DNA of 64,000 bases from contig CBDCLY010000011.1 of NCBI GenBank assembly GCA_965218715.1, positions 3,826 to 67,825 on the forward strand. Reading direction: 5' to 3'. Below the pieces are notes generated by a model. The model saw nothing but the letters and a program-made list of their open reading frames with translations, made no database searches and had not been told where the DNA came from. The DNA comes from CBDCLY01 sp965218715 (GTDB lineage: Bacteria; Bacteroidota; Bacteroidia; Flavobacteriales_E; Vicingaceae). A program made the translations under genes and the position numbers. Positions 27,701 through 37,282 of this stretch are shown piece after piece (the stretch's first letter is position 1; every line of letters starts with the position of its first letter).

Positions 27701-30700
27701 CCTTTCTTTGCCTTGCTTAAAGTATTTAATCAAAAAATTGAACCAGGAGAAAACCTTGAGTTATTGCTATCCTCAAAAGTGAATTCTTTTCCGTTCAGAA
27801 TAGAAGTGATGCAGCGAAACAATATCATCCATAAAAGTAAAGTCCGATTAAATGGAAGTCAGGCACTATTTGAATTCCCCATTTTAGAAGAACATCGTGG
27901 AGGTTTAAGAGTTGATGTCTACGGTATGCACGAAAACCGCTTGATTCAAGAAAGTTTTAACATAGAAGTACCATTTAGCAACAAAGACTTGGATGTAAAA
28001 GTGGAAAGCTATCGCAAATTGATGGAACCGGGTTCAGAAGAAAATTGGACCATCAAAGTAAGATCGCCAAAAGGCAATCAGAAGTCCGAAGTATTGGCTA
28101 GCATGTACGATCAATCTTTAGATGCATTTAAGCCACAGCACTGGAATTTCAAGCTCTTTCACCAATATCGTCATGGATCTACATGGCAAAAGGATCAATT
28201 GTTTAGAACAATTTCCTCTAAGAATTGGGATCAACGCGAAAGGATTCCGATGAAGGTTTTTCAAAGAAAAAGTGTTCGCTTGAACTGGTTTGGTTTTAGT
28301 TTGGGCCATCGATTTCACCATAGGCGTCAACCAATGATGATGGCCGATGGGGTTGGTCTAAAGTCGGAATCTAGCCAAGAAGTTTTTGGAAACATGGCCT
28401 CAGCAGACAATTCACAAGGCAAAGAATTATCTAGCAAAGACAAAGCCCCATCACCACAATTGAACCAAGTACCTACCCGAAGTAATTTTAAAGAAACGGT
28501 TTTCTTTTACCCAGATCTGCTAACGGATCAAGAAGGTAATGCTCAGGTAAAATTTACCATGTCGGAGGCTTTAAGCAATTGGAAACTAATGGTATTGGCG
28601 CATCAAAAGGACCTAAGTGCTGGCTTAAAAAGCATCCAAGTTCAAACCAGGAAAAGCCTAATGGTGAAAGCAAATAGTCCGCGATTTATGCGAGAAGACG
28701 ACGAAATCAATTTTTCTTGTTTGCTGCAAAACCAGCAAGAAAAAATAAGCAGTGGTATGGTCAGTCTTTCTTTTTTCGATGTCTTAACAGGCAAAAAGCT
28801 AGACCTATTTGTGAACGTAAAAGAAGTTCAAAATTTTAGCATTTTGCCTAAAGAGCAGAATAAACTAAGCTGGAAAATTAAAATTCCATCTCACATTTCT
28901 GCCATCAAGTATGTGCTTAAAGCGAGTGATGGTACGTTTTCAGATGGTGAAGAAAATGTACTTCCCATTTTACCAAAGTCCATATTGGTGAGAGAAAGTC
29001 AATCCTTTTCAGTTCGCGGAGGCGAAGAAAAAACGGTTGTTTTTCAATCTTTAAAAAACAGCTTACCAGGCACAGCTCATGAACTGTTTCAGGTAGAATT
29101 ATGTCCTAATCCGATCTGGTTTGCCGTTCAATCTTTGCCTTACCTAAAAGCCAACCGACATGAAAATACCGAAGCCTTGTTTTCGCGCTATTTTACCAAT
29201 AGGATGGTTCAAAAGATCATTAAGGATCAGCCGAAAATAAAAGAGGTATTTGCTCAATGGAAGAATGGCAAACAGGAAATAAAGAGCAAATTCAACATGA
29301 ACGATGACTTAAAAAGCATCCTCATGAATGAAACACCTTGGTTAAATACGGCCGAAAATGAGCAGGCCCAATTGGAACAAATTGCCGCCTTGTTTGAATC
29401 AAATAATAGTAATCATGAAATTGATTTAGCATGGCAAAAGCTAAAACAAGCTCAGCATTCAAGTGGTGCATGGCCTTGGATAAATGGCATGCGCGACAAC
29501 CGGTATATTAGTCAGTACATCATTGCGGGACTTGGTAGAATCCAAAAAGTTTTTCTTGAAGAAGTAGACCATGAAGTAATTGAGAAAGGACTCAATTACT
29601 TGGACCAAGAGATGCATAAAGATTTGGAGCGTTTAAAGCGCAACAAGGTGGACCTGGATAAATACGTGCCCAATTCCTTGCAAGTTCATTACCTCTATAC
29701 AAGAAGTTTGTTTAGTGCGTTTCAATTAAAAGAAAACAATACCGCTTTTACCTATTTCTTTAAACAAGCAACAAAACATTGGACCCAATACGGTTTAATG
29801 GAAAAAGCGATGTTGGCATTGGCTCATCAGGAGTTTAAACCACAAGACGGATTGGCGAAATCAATCATAGCCAGTTTAAAAGACCATGCATTGCAAGACG
29901 AAGAGTTGGGAATGTATTGGAAACAAAATACGGGAGGTGCCTATTGGGCACAATCAAAAATTGAAGTTCAATCTTTTTTAATTGAAGCCTTTGCCAAAAT
30001 TGACAAAGACGCTGCTGTTATAGATGAATTAAAAACCTGGTTAATTCGACAAAAACAAAGTCACCATTGGTCCAATTCTAAAGCAACAGTACAGGCGTGT
30101 TTTGCCCTTTTAGAGAATGGCAGTAATTGGTTAAATCAAAATCAGCAGGTACAAATACAAGTTGGAGATGAACTTTTAAATCAAGCAGCATTGGAACCAA
30201 TACCTGGTCTTGCTTACATCAAGAAGAATTACGAAAGAAGTAAAATCGAAAGTGATTTGGCAAAGATAACATTGGTGAATGAAGGCAATCAATTGGCCTG
30301 GGGGGCAAGTTACTGGCATTATTTCAGTTCCATCGATTCGGTAAAAGCCAATTCAAATGGGCCATTGAAATTAGAAAAAAGCTTTTATCATGTTCGTTTT
30401 CAAGGAAACAAAAAGGTTTTAGTTCCACTTTCAAATTTGGACTTGAAAAAGGGAGATGAACTAGTGGTTCGCTTAAAAATTAGCAGCGATCGCGACATGG
30501 AATTTTTACATCTTAAAGAATTGAGGGCCGCTTGCAGTGAACCCACTAAAACATTATCGGCCTATCATTATCAAGATGGTTTATCTTATTATGAGAGTCA
30601 CCTCGATTATGCTTCAAATTTTTATTTTGATCGTTTGCAAAGAGGTACACACGTTTTAGAATATTCTTTTACGATTGAACAGACTGGGAATTTTGCTGCT

Positions 30701-30784
30701 GGTCCGGCTAGTATACAATGCCTATATGCGCCAGAATTTAGCGCACATAGCGGAGGTGAAAGTTTTAAAATCGGCGACAATTAA
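24782..30784 (+). pseudogene. Alpha-2-macroglobulin-like (MG2) giant lipoprotein, six +1 frameshifts, no thioester
   Basis: ATG 24782 begins a lipoprotein signal (FAILLLTIFLSCSKK). Removing one base at each of about 25490, 25681, 25746-25748, 26567-26570, 26893-26896 and 26978-26980 restores a single frame of about 1998 residues. The MG2 motif is DRSIYRPGQTLHFKGI; the A2M domain opens ETVFFYPDLLTDQEGNAQVKF and continues PRFMREDDEINFS; a helical thioester-type domain follows. Where homologues have CxEQ, this protein reads ENTEA (29162-29176), so the thioester Cys and Gln are absent. Likely anchored in the outer membrane or periplasm. The 3.8 kb after 26975 is undisturbed. Confidence 0.85.
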
Positions 30785-30813
30785 TTGAAACCATATGATG
30801 TCTTGTATATTTG
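30785..30813 (+). promoter_or_regulatory. Bacteroidota-type promoter TTG-N18-TATATTTG
   Basis: A TTG at 30785-30787 and TATATTTG at 30806-30813 fit the -33/-7 consensus with 18-base spacing. The ATG of the small lipoprotein is at 30831, leaving a short leader. Confidence 0.6.
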
Positions 30814-30830
30814 TTGAAACAAAAGAAATA

Positions 30831-31385
30831 ATGAAAACGATAAAATTTAGCCTTATTCTTTGCATGGGATTGCTTTTAGCAGCATGTGGAGGAAGTGAAA
30901 CAGCAGACGCAAGTTCTAACGAAGAAACAAGCGCCACAGAAGAAACTCAAGCACCAAACATGGACAACATGGAGGTGATGGATTTAAATGAATATGACAT
31001 TCCTGCAACGATAGGTTTGCCACATGATGGAGGCGGAACTCCAGAATTAACCTTAACTGATTTTGGAAGTTTAATCATTACAATGGGCGATCAATTTGGG
31101 ATAGAAATCATTCCTTTTGGATTGGGCAGGGATGAATTCAAAGAAGAGTTGAAAGCGGGTTTGGTTTATGAAATCAGTTTCGTGGAAGAAAACGAAGCCT
31201 ACTTTGTATACGAACAACAAATTCCTGATAGCGATGTTGCTCCAGAAGTTCATTTCTTCATGAACAAAGAGATAGATGGAGAAGTTTATGAGATAAAATC
31301 ATTGGAATCTGGTTCTTTTAAAAGAGGCGCCATTAACAAAATGTTAGAATCTGCAGAAACTTTTATGGCCAAGGCCAATGCTTAA
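30831..31385 (+). CDS. Small acidic lipoprotein of unknown function
   Basis: The product has 184 residues from ATG 30831. The signal peptide ends in a lipobox (LLLAACGG, Cys about 19), followed by an acidic Ser/Thr/Glu linker to about residue 55. The folded part contains DIPATIGLPHDGGGTPELTLTDFGSLIITMGDQFGIEI and a C-terminal KRGAINKMLESAETF. No catalytic motif is visible and I do not recognise the family. It has its own candidate promoter and a strong terminator 18 bases after the stop, so it appears to be a single-gene unit. Confidence 0.75.
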   Translation: MKTIKFSLILCMGLLLAACGGSETADASSNEETSATEETQAPNMDNMEVMDLNEYDIPATIGLPHDGGGTPELTLTDFGSLIITMGDQFGIEIIPFGLGRDEFKEELKAGLVYEISFVEENEAYFVYEQQIPDSDVAPEVHFFMNKEIDGEVYEIKSLESGSFKRGAINKMLESAETFMAKANA

Positions 31386-31402
31386 TCAGACTGGTATCAA
31401 AT

Positions 31403-31437
31403 AAAAAAGGCGGACAATGTGATTGTCCGCCTTTTTT
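31403..31437. terminator. Bidirectional intrinsic terminator
   Basis: A perfect 16-bp inverted repeat with a three-base loop: arms 31403-31418 (A6 then GGCGGACAAT) and 31422-31437 (ATTGTCCGCC then T6). It lies between convergent genes, so it can serve both the lipoprotein and the universal stress protein. Confidence 0.9.
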
Positions 31438-31452
31438 ATGCTTTTTATTTTT

Positions 31453-32280
31453 TTATCCGAAGTGCTCTGGTACAAAGATTTGTGATGGGTTCATCACAAT
31501 GGCTGGGATAGTGTATTTATTGCTAATCACTTCAATCTCACCTGAACCTTTAAATAAGTCTGGCAAGAAACCACCATCTCCACTAGAGTTTACAATGGCA
31601 ATCATGTCTGCATCAATGTCGTTTGAATAATCTAACATTTGAGGCAAGAAATGCCCATGTTCTGGAGCTACTTCTACTTCGTACTTTACGCCTCTTTCAT
31701 CAAAGAAATGCTTTGCAAAAGTTAATTCTCTTGCTACTTTAGTTCGAATAAATTCATCTGTTTCATTGGAAGTAAAGATGTGAACAACTGCTCTAAAGTG
31801 CTTTGCAATACTTGCTGTAATCGACAATTTAGATTTGGTCTCTTGGGAGAATTTAATTGGAAGAACGATGTCGTTAATTTCCCCTCTAGATTTTCTCGTT
31901 TGAACTACAATAAAAGGAACCTTAGAATGCCCAATTACTTTTAGTGCATAACTTCCTGTAAGGTGCTGTATTCCTTTTACACCATGCGTACCCATAACGA
32001 TAAGCATCACACTTTTTTCTTCCGCAACCTCTGGAATTCGATCAAAAATACTTCCTTTACGGATATCATAAGTTACATCGCAGCTATAGGTGTTTGAGGC
32101 ATCTGTAGCAATTTGTTTTAATTTTTCTTCTGCTGCATCTCTAGCTTTATCGCTTGAAATAACGTGCAATAATAGAACTTCACCATTAAAACTTTTAGCT
32201 ACCATAGCAGCATGTGAAAGTGCAGCTTCAGATTGCTCAGTAAAGTCGGTTGGCACCATTACTCGATAAGTATTTTCCAT
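31453..32280 (-). CDS. Tandem-domain universal stress protein
   Basis: The product has 275 residues with two Usp domains. The first (about 1-142) is complete: VMVPTDFTEQSEAALSHAAMVAK, then MLIVMGTHGVKGIQHLTGSYALKVIGHSKVPFIVVQ, close to the ATP-binding GxxG-type pattern of UspA. The second (about 150-265) starts DIVLPIKFSQETKSKLSITASIAKHF and is more diverged. Likely a cytoplasmic stress or nucleotide-sensing protein. It has a good Bacteroidota promoter and a bidirectional terminator, so it is probably transcribed alone. Confidence 0.93.
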   Translation of the reverse strand: MENTYRVMVPTDFTEQSEAALSHAAMVAKSFNGEVLLLHVISSDKARDAAEEKLKQIATDASNTYSCDVTYDIRKGSIFDRIPEVAEEKSVMLIVMGTHGVKGIQHLTGSYALKVIGHSKVPFIVVQTRKSRGEINDIVLPIKFSQETKSKLSITASIAKHFRAVVHIFTSNETDEFIRTKVARELTFAKHFFDERGVKYEVEVAPEHGHFLPQMLDYSNDIDADMIAIVNSSGDGGFLPDLFKGSGEIEVISNKYTIPAIVMNPSQIFVPEHFG

Positions 32281-32305
32281 GAATCGTTGTTTACGTTAAG
32301 GTAGT

Positions 32306-32335
32306 CAAATATATAGAATTAATGAAAACTGCCAA
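32306..32335 (-). promoter_or_regulatory. Promoter of the universal stress protein gene (TTG-N19-TATATTTG)
   Basis: On the minus strand a TTG (32335-32333) and TATATTTG (32313-32306) are separated by 19 bases, matching the Bacteroidota -33/-7 consensus. The ATG is 25 bases further on, at 32280. Confidence 0.65.
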
Positions 32336-32396
32336 ATCTCTAAGGTCTTTTTTCGTCTTATTTAAGTCGCTGAAAACCAATTCGTCCCCTTTTTTC

Positions 32397-32417
32397 AGAT
32401 ATAAAACGATTATATCT
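32397..32417. promoter_or_regulatory. Perfect palindrome, possible operator
   Basis: Arms AGATATAA (32397-32404) and TTATATCT (32410-32417) flank a 5-base centre. It lies about 60 bases upstream of the stress-protein -33 element, in the gap between two minus-strand genes. It could be an operator or chance in AT-rich DNA. Confidence 0.3.
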
Positions 32418-32546
32418 TAAAGTTCAACTGAAACGAGATGGAGCGGTCATGCGTTTTTCTTGAAAAAAACGGGTCACTATTTCAGAAAAAAATTCCTAGA
32501 AAAATAACAGTTTGGAAGTGGGAAAATTGCATTTTGGCAAAGGCAT

Positions 32547-33002
32547 TTATTGTTTTCTCAGTTGATAGCGGTAAATGCCGCCATCTTTTCTTTCTGTAAA
32601 GCTTAGTTTTTTGCGGCCAACTTGAAAATCATACCATTCGATGTCTTTGGTTTGATTGCTCGACTTGTTATTGATGTAGCCTTTGAGGTAGTGACTAACT
32701 TCATCAATTGGTTCTGTTTCATAAAAGGTTTTTATTTCCCATCTTCCATTGCCATTTTCAGAAGGAACAGGACTGTTTTGTGTGAAATCATTGTTGCTTT
32801 TAAATTCTAGGGTGATGTGTTTGAAGTCTGAAGTTCTGTTTTTGCGAGAGAAAGAAAATGTTTTACAGAATTCAACTTTTTCGTATTTCCATATGCCTTC
32901 TAGTTTTTTATCTGGGTTAAGAAAGAGAGAATCTTTTTCGCAACTAATAGAGGCTAAACTTATAAAGCAGATCAGTAAAAGGGGGAATAGTGTTGTTTTC
33001 AT
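32547..33002 (-). CDS. Lipocalin-like lipoprotein of unknown function
   Basis: The product has 151 residues with a lipobox signal (FISLASISCEKD, Cys about 21). The mature part starts KKLEGIWKYEKVEF, the GxW opening common in lipocalin-like Bacteroidota lipoproteins. Beta-rich strands follow, including ITLEFKSNNDFTQ, GNGRWEIK and a C-terminal GGIYRYQLRKQ. Probably anchored in the outer or inner membrane, facing the periplasm. Function unknown. The neighbour upstream is another lipoprotein 115 bases away. Confidence 0.75.
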   Translation of the reverse strand: MKTTLFPLLLICFISLASISCEKDSLFLNPDKKLEGIWKYEKVEFCKTFSFSRKNRTSDFKHITLEFKSNNDFTQNSPVPSENGNGRWEIKTFYETEPIDEVSHYLKGYINNKSSNQTKDIEWYDFQVGRKKLSFTERKDGGIYRYQLRKQ

Positions 33003-33117
33003 TTTGGAGTTTTTTGAGTCGCCCTCCTAATCCAATAATTATTCCATAATATATAATAATGAGATGACTTAGTCTTAATATCTTCAGTGATAAGGCATCA
33101 AAAAAATCTAACTGAAT

Positions 33118-33990
33118 CTAATACTTATAGTGTCCTGTGACCTTTCCTGAGGCAACATGAAGAGGGCTGCTGTCTCCAAATGACACATTATCAAATATTG
33201 CAATGACATTATTATTAAAGCTGAAGGGCTCGCCATCATCAAAAATAATAAGCCTTACTTCGCCGCCAAAATCACTTTTCCATGCTCTGGTCTGATTGGA
33301 TAAATTGATGTTGCAATTAAATTCTGTTAATTCATGATTATGAACATCTTCAATATCGTAAATCCCAGATTCAGGAACTCCTAAGAAAGAGCATTCAATT
33401 GTCCAGTAGTCTGTAGATGAAGTTCGGATAGTGCTATTAAAGTGCCAAGTATTTCCAGCTCCAGAGGAAAACAAACTTGTAACAGAGTTATCCCTGACGT
33501 TGTTAATTTCAAGATGATCTTCACTGCCGTCAATGACAATTTTGCTTCCCGTAAAATCCCCCGACCAGCTATCATTGCCATCGCTTCCATTGTAATTAAA
33601 GCTCAAATTTTGCCCATTCAGACTACCAGATACATTGTCAAATTCAAAGAATCCGTTTCCAATAGTGCCAGAAAAATTATTCTCAGATGCACCAACAGAT
33701 ATGGATCCTAATCCAGTTTCTGGGCCTTGAATAGACAAAGTGTAAGTTGAGCCAGAACCTTCTAGAATAATGGTTACATCGTATAAAGTTCCTTGTTCAT
33801 TAACTCCTCCAAAGGTTTCAGAATAGTCAATTGAACCAAAATAAGTTCCAGAAATATCGATTGAGTTATTAGTAACCGGGTTTGTTTCGTTAGCTGGGCC
33901 GTCGTCCTCTTCTGAACAGGATACGGCGAAAAAAATGAATTGAATAAGCAAAAGTGATCTTATCCCAAATTTTAATAATGCTGTGTTCAT
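33118..33990 (-). CDS. Secreted lipoprotein, beta-rich, unknown function
   Basis: The product has 290 residues with an N-terminal hydrophobic segment and a lipobox (IFFAVSCSEED, Cys about 25), then an acidic linker DGPANETN typical of Bacteroidota surface lipoproteins. The rest is Ser/Gly/Asn-rich with alternating strands: DISGTYFGSIDYSE, NNFSGTIGNGFFEFDNVSGSLNGQNLSFNYNG-like and NDSWSGDFTGSKI. The C-terminus ends in VTGHYKY. I recognise no named domain. The acidic tail after the cysteine suggests outer-membrane export. Confidence 0.75.
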   Translation of the reverse strand: MNTALLKFGIRSLLLIQFIFFAVSCSEEDDGPANETNPVTNNSIDISGTYFGSIDYSETFGGVNEQGTLYDVTIILEGSGSTYTLSIQGPETGLGSISVGASENNFSGTIGNGFFEFDNVSGSLNGQNLSFNYNGSDGNDSWSGDFTGSKIVIDGSEDHLEINNVRDNSVTSLFSSGAGNTWHFNSTIRTSSTDYWTIECSFLGVPESGIYDIEDVHNHELTEFNCNINLSNQTRAWKSDFGGEVRLIIFDDGEPFSFNNNVIAIFDNVSFGDSSPLHVASGKVTGHYKY

Positions 33991-34165
33991 TGTAATTATG
34001 CTTTAAAACTAAATTTAGCAATTTTGTTAGAAACCCCAATAATCTAAACTCTGCAAAACGATTTTTTAATACTGCTTTGAATTGATTTTTGGTTACATTT
34101 AATTTTGGCCCTTAGGCTAAATATTGATGTTTTGCATTTTTAAAACCCCTTTACCTTGTGTTAAT

Positions 34166-35881
34166 ATGAATTTGAGAGCCCTCACTTTAGCCTTTTTCCT
34201 TTTGAGCATGAATGTGCTTTTTGCTCAACGCTTTGAATGGGCAAAATCTTTTGGAGGCAGTACATATGATGTTGGCTATTCCATTGCAATTGACCATTTA
34301 GGAAATGCCTATACAACTGGATACTTCGAAGGCACAGTAGATTTTGATCCAGGAAGCGGAGTTTTTAATTTGAGCTCGAATGGACGGAATGATGTATTTG
34401 TTCAGAAATTGGACGCTGCCGGTAATTTCCTATGGGCTAAATCTTTTGGAGGAATTCATGATGATGTTGGGAACTCCATAACAACAGACACATTGGGGAA
34501 TGTTTATATCCGTGGCCGATTCAAAGACAGTGTAGATTTTGATCCAGGCCTTGCAACTAATGTTAGAGTCGCAACTGGAATAAGCTCAAGTATTTTTATT
34601 CAGAAATTAGATGCTAACGGCAGTTTCCTATGGGTAAAATCCATTGACGGATACTTTTTAGGGAACGGAATACAAGGAGAAGGCACTCTCTTAAGCCTAG
34701 ATAATTATGGGAATGTCTATCATTTAGGAACTTTTATCGATACCGTTGACTTTGATCCTGGACCAGGAACACACAATTTAACTTCAGGAGGAGATGCTAA
34801 ATTATTTGTTCAGAAGTTTGATGCAAACGGGAATTTTCTTTGGGTCAAACCTTTTGGAAATTCTGACTATCAAGGACTCAATTCCTTATCCATTGATGTA
34901 TTAGGAAACATCTATACCGCAGGTTCTTTTAATGATACAGCAGATTTTGATCCTGGGATAGGAATTAGTAATCTAATTTCAGTAGGAGCAAGTGATGCCT
35001 TTATACAAAAAATGGATTTCAATGGTAATTTCATTTGGGCAAAATCATTTGGAGCCACCAACATTGATGGAATTAACTCTATAGCCGTTGATGCCTTTGG
35101 GAATGTTTTTTCCACAGGTTATTATAAAGACACTGTAGATTTTGACCCTGGAGCAGGAATAAGTAACCTAATTTCTAGAGGCTTGCAATACAATAGCTTT
35201 ATCCATAAAATTGATTCTAATGGTACCTTTCAATGGGCTAAATCCTTTGGGGGTTTTGGCAATGATTATGCTAATTCTGTTTCCATTGCTGCCGATAATT
35301 TTGGGAATATTTATACTGTAGGTACTTTTAAAGGCACGATTGATTTTAACCCTACTCAAGGAAACTTCTTCATGACCTCAACAGGTTGGAATGATGTTTT
35401 TATTCATCAAATGGATGCAAATGGGAATTTTCAAAAGGCCGTTCTTTTTGACGGAAATTGGTTTCATGGCATTAGCTCAATTGTTATAGATGATTCTGGG
35501 AATTTGTATACTGTAGGCACATTTGAAGGTACAGTAGATTATAACCCAGGACCAGCAGTGAACAACTTAAGTTCGGTAGGCAGTAATGATGTTTTTATAC
35601 AGAAAATGACTCGAATTGGTACCGGTATAGATAAAATTAACACCCATTTTAAAGTCTTGGCTTACCCAAATCCATCAAATGGAATTGTTCAAATACAGTT
35701 CAAGGAATTTGAAGAAAATGTAACATTGACCCTTAGGGATGTGCTGGGAAAAGTGGTTTCAATTCAAGAATTTTACGCAATTTCAAATACTCAAATTGAT
35801 TTACCGGATCAAAAAGGCTTCTATTTCTTAAGTATCCAATCAAATACAGGTCAAAGTATCATAAAGCTTGTAAGAGAGTAG
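34166..35881 (+). CDS. SBBP-type beta-propeller protein with T9SS sorting domain
   Basis: The product has 571 residues from ATG 34166 (signal peptide MNLRALTLAFFLLSMNVLFA). About eight 50-60 residue repeats follow, each with WAKSFGG, then D..GN.Y..G.F..T.DFDPG, then DVFIQK.D..GNF, the SBBP (seven-bladed beta-propeller) pattern. The T9SS type A tail is KVLAYPNPSNGIVQIQFKEF, ending in IKLVRE. Likely a surface or secreted binding protein. The start is chosen at the second Met because it gives a clean signal peptide; a Met 14 codons upstream is less likely. Confidence 0.9.
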   Translation: MNLRALTLAFFLLSMNVLFAQRFEWAKSFGGSTYDVGYSIAIDHLGNAYTTGYFEGTVDFDPGSGVFNLSSNGRNDVFVQKLDAAGNFLWAKSFGGIHDDVGNSITTDTLGNVYIRGRFKDSVDFDPGLATNVRVATGISSSIFIQKLDANGSFLWVKSIDGYFLGNGIQGEGTLLSLDNYGNVYHLGTFIDTVDFDPGPGTHNLTSGGDAKLFVQKFDANGNFLWVKPFGNSDYQGLNSLSIDVLGNIYTAGSFNDTADFDPGIGISNLISVGASDAFIQKMDFNGNFIWAKSFGATNIDGINSIAVDAFGNVFSTGYYKDTVDFDPGAGISNLISRGLQYNSFIHKIDSNGTFQWAKSFGGFGNDYANSVSIAADNFGNIYTVGTFKGTIDFNPTQGNFFMTSTGWNDVFIHQMDANGNFQKAVLFDGNWFHGISSIVIDDSGNLYTVGTFEGTVDYNPGPAVNNLSSVGSNDVFIQKMTRIGTGIDKINTHFKVLAYPNPSNGIVQIQFKEFEENVTLTLRDVLGKVVSIQEFYAISNTQIDLPDQKGFYFLSIQSNTGQSIIKLVRE

Positions 35882-36301
35882 TTAAATTTGAAGCCACTTT
35901 TTGATTTAGTTCCTCTTTCTTCGACTTTTGTCCCAATAAAAATTATTCTCATTGCTTTGTGTCTTTTGTCTAAAAGTAGCATAGATCTTCCTTTATATCG
36001 GTTTTTGAGACAGGTACAATAACAGAAAACGAATGAAGAGGAGGAGCAAAAAAAACTCCCAGCTTTCGCTCCTGTCTCAAAAAAATGGGCTCCCTCCTTC
36101 GTTTCACTTCGGCGGGTAGACTTCTCGCCTAAGAGGAGGAGCAATGACCCTCTGATTAACAGTCAGTACTGGGATTTTTTCATTTCTTTGCAAATACTTG
36201 CTATTGCTGAGGTTTCCTTGAATCATGAAATAGGGTATTTAGATTTGTTTTCACTTATTTTCAAAAGTTTTCTAAATTAACTTGACCTAAATTGGACCCA
36301 A
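35882..36301. repeat. Non-coding gap with decayed tRNA-Asn tail repeats
   Basis: A 420-base gap with no gene. Positions 36036-36140 hold a diverged copy of the 95-bp tRNA-tail repeat found at 43391-43630. At 36146-36166 a 21-base exact match to the anticodon arm of tRNA-Asn survives (minus strand). A 13-bp inverted repeat at 36002-36014/36071-36083 encloses part of it. An open frame on the minus strand (35851-36144) is a by-product of the repeat. Confidence 0.75.
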
Positions 36302-37282
36302 TCAATTTTGCTTAATCAACTTCCTTACTAGCAAACCCTGTTCAGTAATTAACTGAAGGAAATAAAGCCCTGGAGATAATTGCTCAGTTGATATTATCAC
36401 CTCATTTCCAGCTATCTTTAGGTACTTAAATGGTACGATTTGGCCACTTAAATTAAACAATTCAACAGATTGAATTTGATTGCCCGATTTAGCATTTATG
36501 TTTAACTGATTCTTAAACGGATTTGGACTAATATCTATTCCTAACCTTATCTCCTTCTCTGAAAGGCCAATTGTTGTATCGGGCAAACTATCGCAATGAC
36601 TTAACCAAACATCGTCGATGTAATAATAGGTGTTTAAAAAATTGATGTTTGTTGAATCTCCTCCACCTACAAATAGGGTATCTATGTAAGTGGTATCATT
36701 AAAATTCCCCAGTGTGATGTATTCTTCTCCTCCGTGAGCCATGTATTGAAAATTAAATTCAATCCAATTTATTTTATCCTGAATGTAATTGTTAGGAGAA
36801 ACTATAATCTGTGGTGTATAGGGCAGACTTTGAAATGTATTAATGGAGTAAGCGTTGTTTGAGAAATGCACTCCTAATTGATTTCTAGAAGCAAATCTAG
36901 TTGAATCTCCTAAACTGACAAAAAGCTGCAAACAATAAGTAGAATCTTGTATTAAGGGCTTACTTAACTTGGCTTGGGCATATTCTCTTGTCCCAATTCG
37001 ATATGAAGTGTACAAATGATACATTAAAATTCCAATGTAAGCATTGCCTGTTTTAGCCTGCTGGTATCCAAGCACATTGCTAGGACTGGTCCAGTTGTTA
37101 TTTACTGAGTTAAATGGAGTAAAATAATTGAAGCCTTCATTGCTTGCATTGATCCATTCTGCTGGAATAAACAATGGGGTTACCCTTCTTGCAGTATCTT
37201 CAAAACTATAGTTAGGCACTAAGTTTTGGGCCATGCTCGAACAGCTCCAAATCATACAAAGGCCTAAGACTATTTTATTCAT
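36302..37282 (-). CDS. T9SS-exported protein, downstream copy of tandem pair
   Basis: The product has 326 residues with signal peptide (MNKIVLGLCMIWSCSSMA). Its N-terminal 200 residues resemble a galactose-binding-like jelly roll: QNLVPNYSFEDTARRVTP, then YCLQLFVSLGDS, then IEFNFQYMAHGGEEYITLGNF. The T9SS type A tail begins DISPNPFKNQLNINA and ends KLIKQN. It is a paralogue of the gene at 38069: the last 130 residues are identical but for one V/I change, while the first 190 differ at roughly a third of positions. Its ATG overlaps the upstream gene's TAA by eight bases (ATGAATAA). Ligand unknown. Confidence 0.88.
   Translation of the reverse strand: MNKIVLGLCMIWSCSSMAQNLVPNYSFEDTARRVTPLFIPAEWINASNEGFNYFTPFNSVNNNWTSPSNVLGYQQAKTGNAYIGILMYHLYTSYRIGTREYAQAKLSKPLIQDSTYCLQLFVSLGDSTRFASRNQLGVHFSNNAYSINTFQSLPYTPQIIVSPNNYIQDKINWIEFNFQYMAHGGEEYITLGNFNDTTYIDTLFVGGGDSTNINFLNTYYYIDDVWLSHCDSLPDTTIGLSEKEIRLGIDISPNPFKNQLNINAKSGNQIQSVELFNLSGQIVPFKYLKIAGNEVIISTEQLSPGLYFLQLITEQGLLVRKLIKQN

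Noticed and set aside
36002..36083. Named insertion sequence or MITE
   Set aside because: Inverted repeats are perfect, but there is no target duplication, no transposase and the interior is local repeat sequence.
35851..36144. Minus-strand 97-codon open frame
   Set aside because: Made of tRNA-tail repeat and antisense of the propeller gene's end; no domain, signal or plausible coding pattern.
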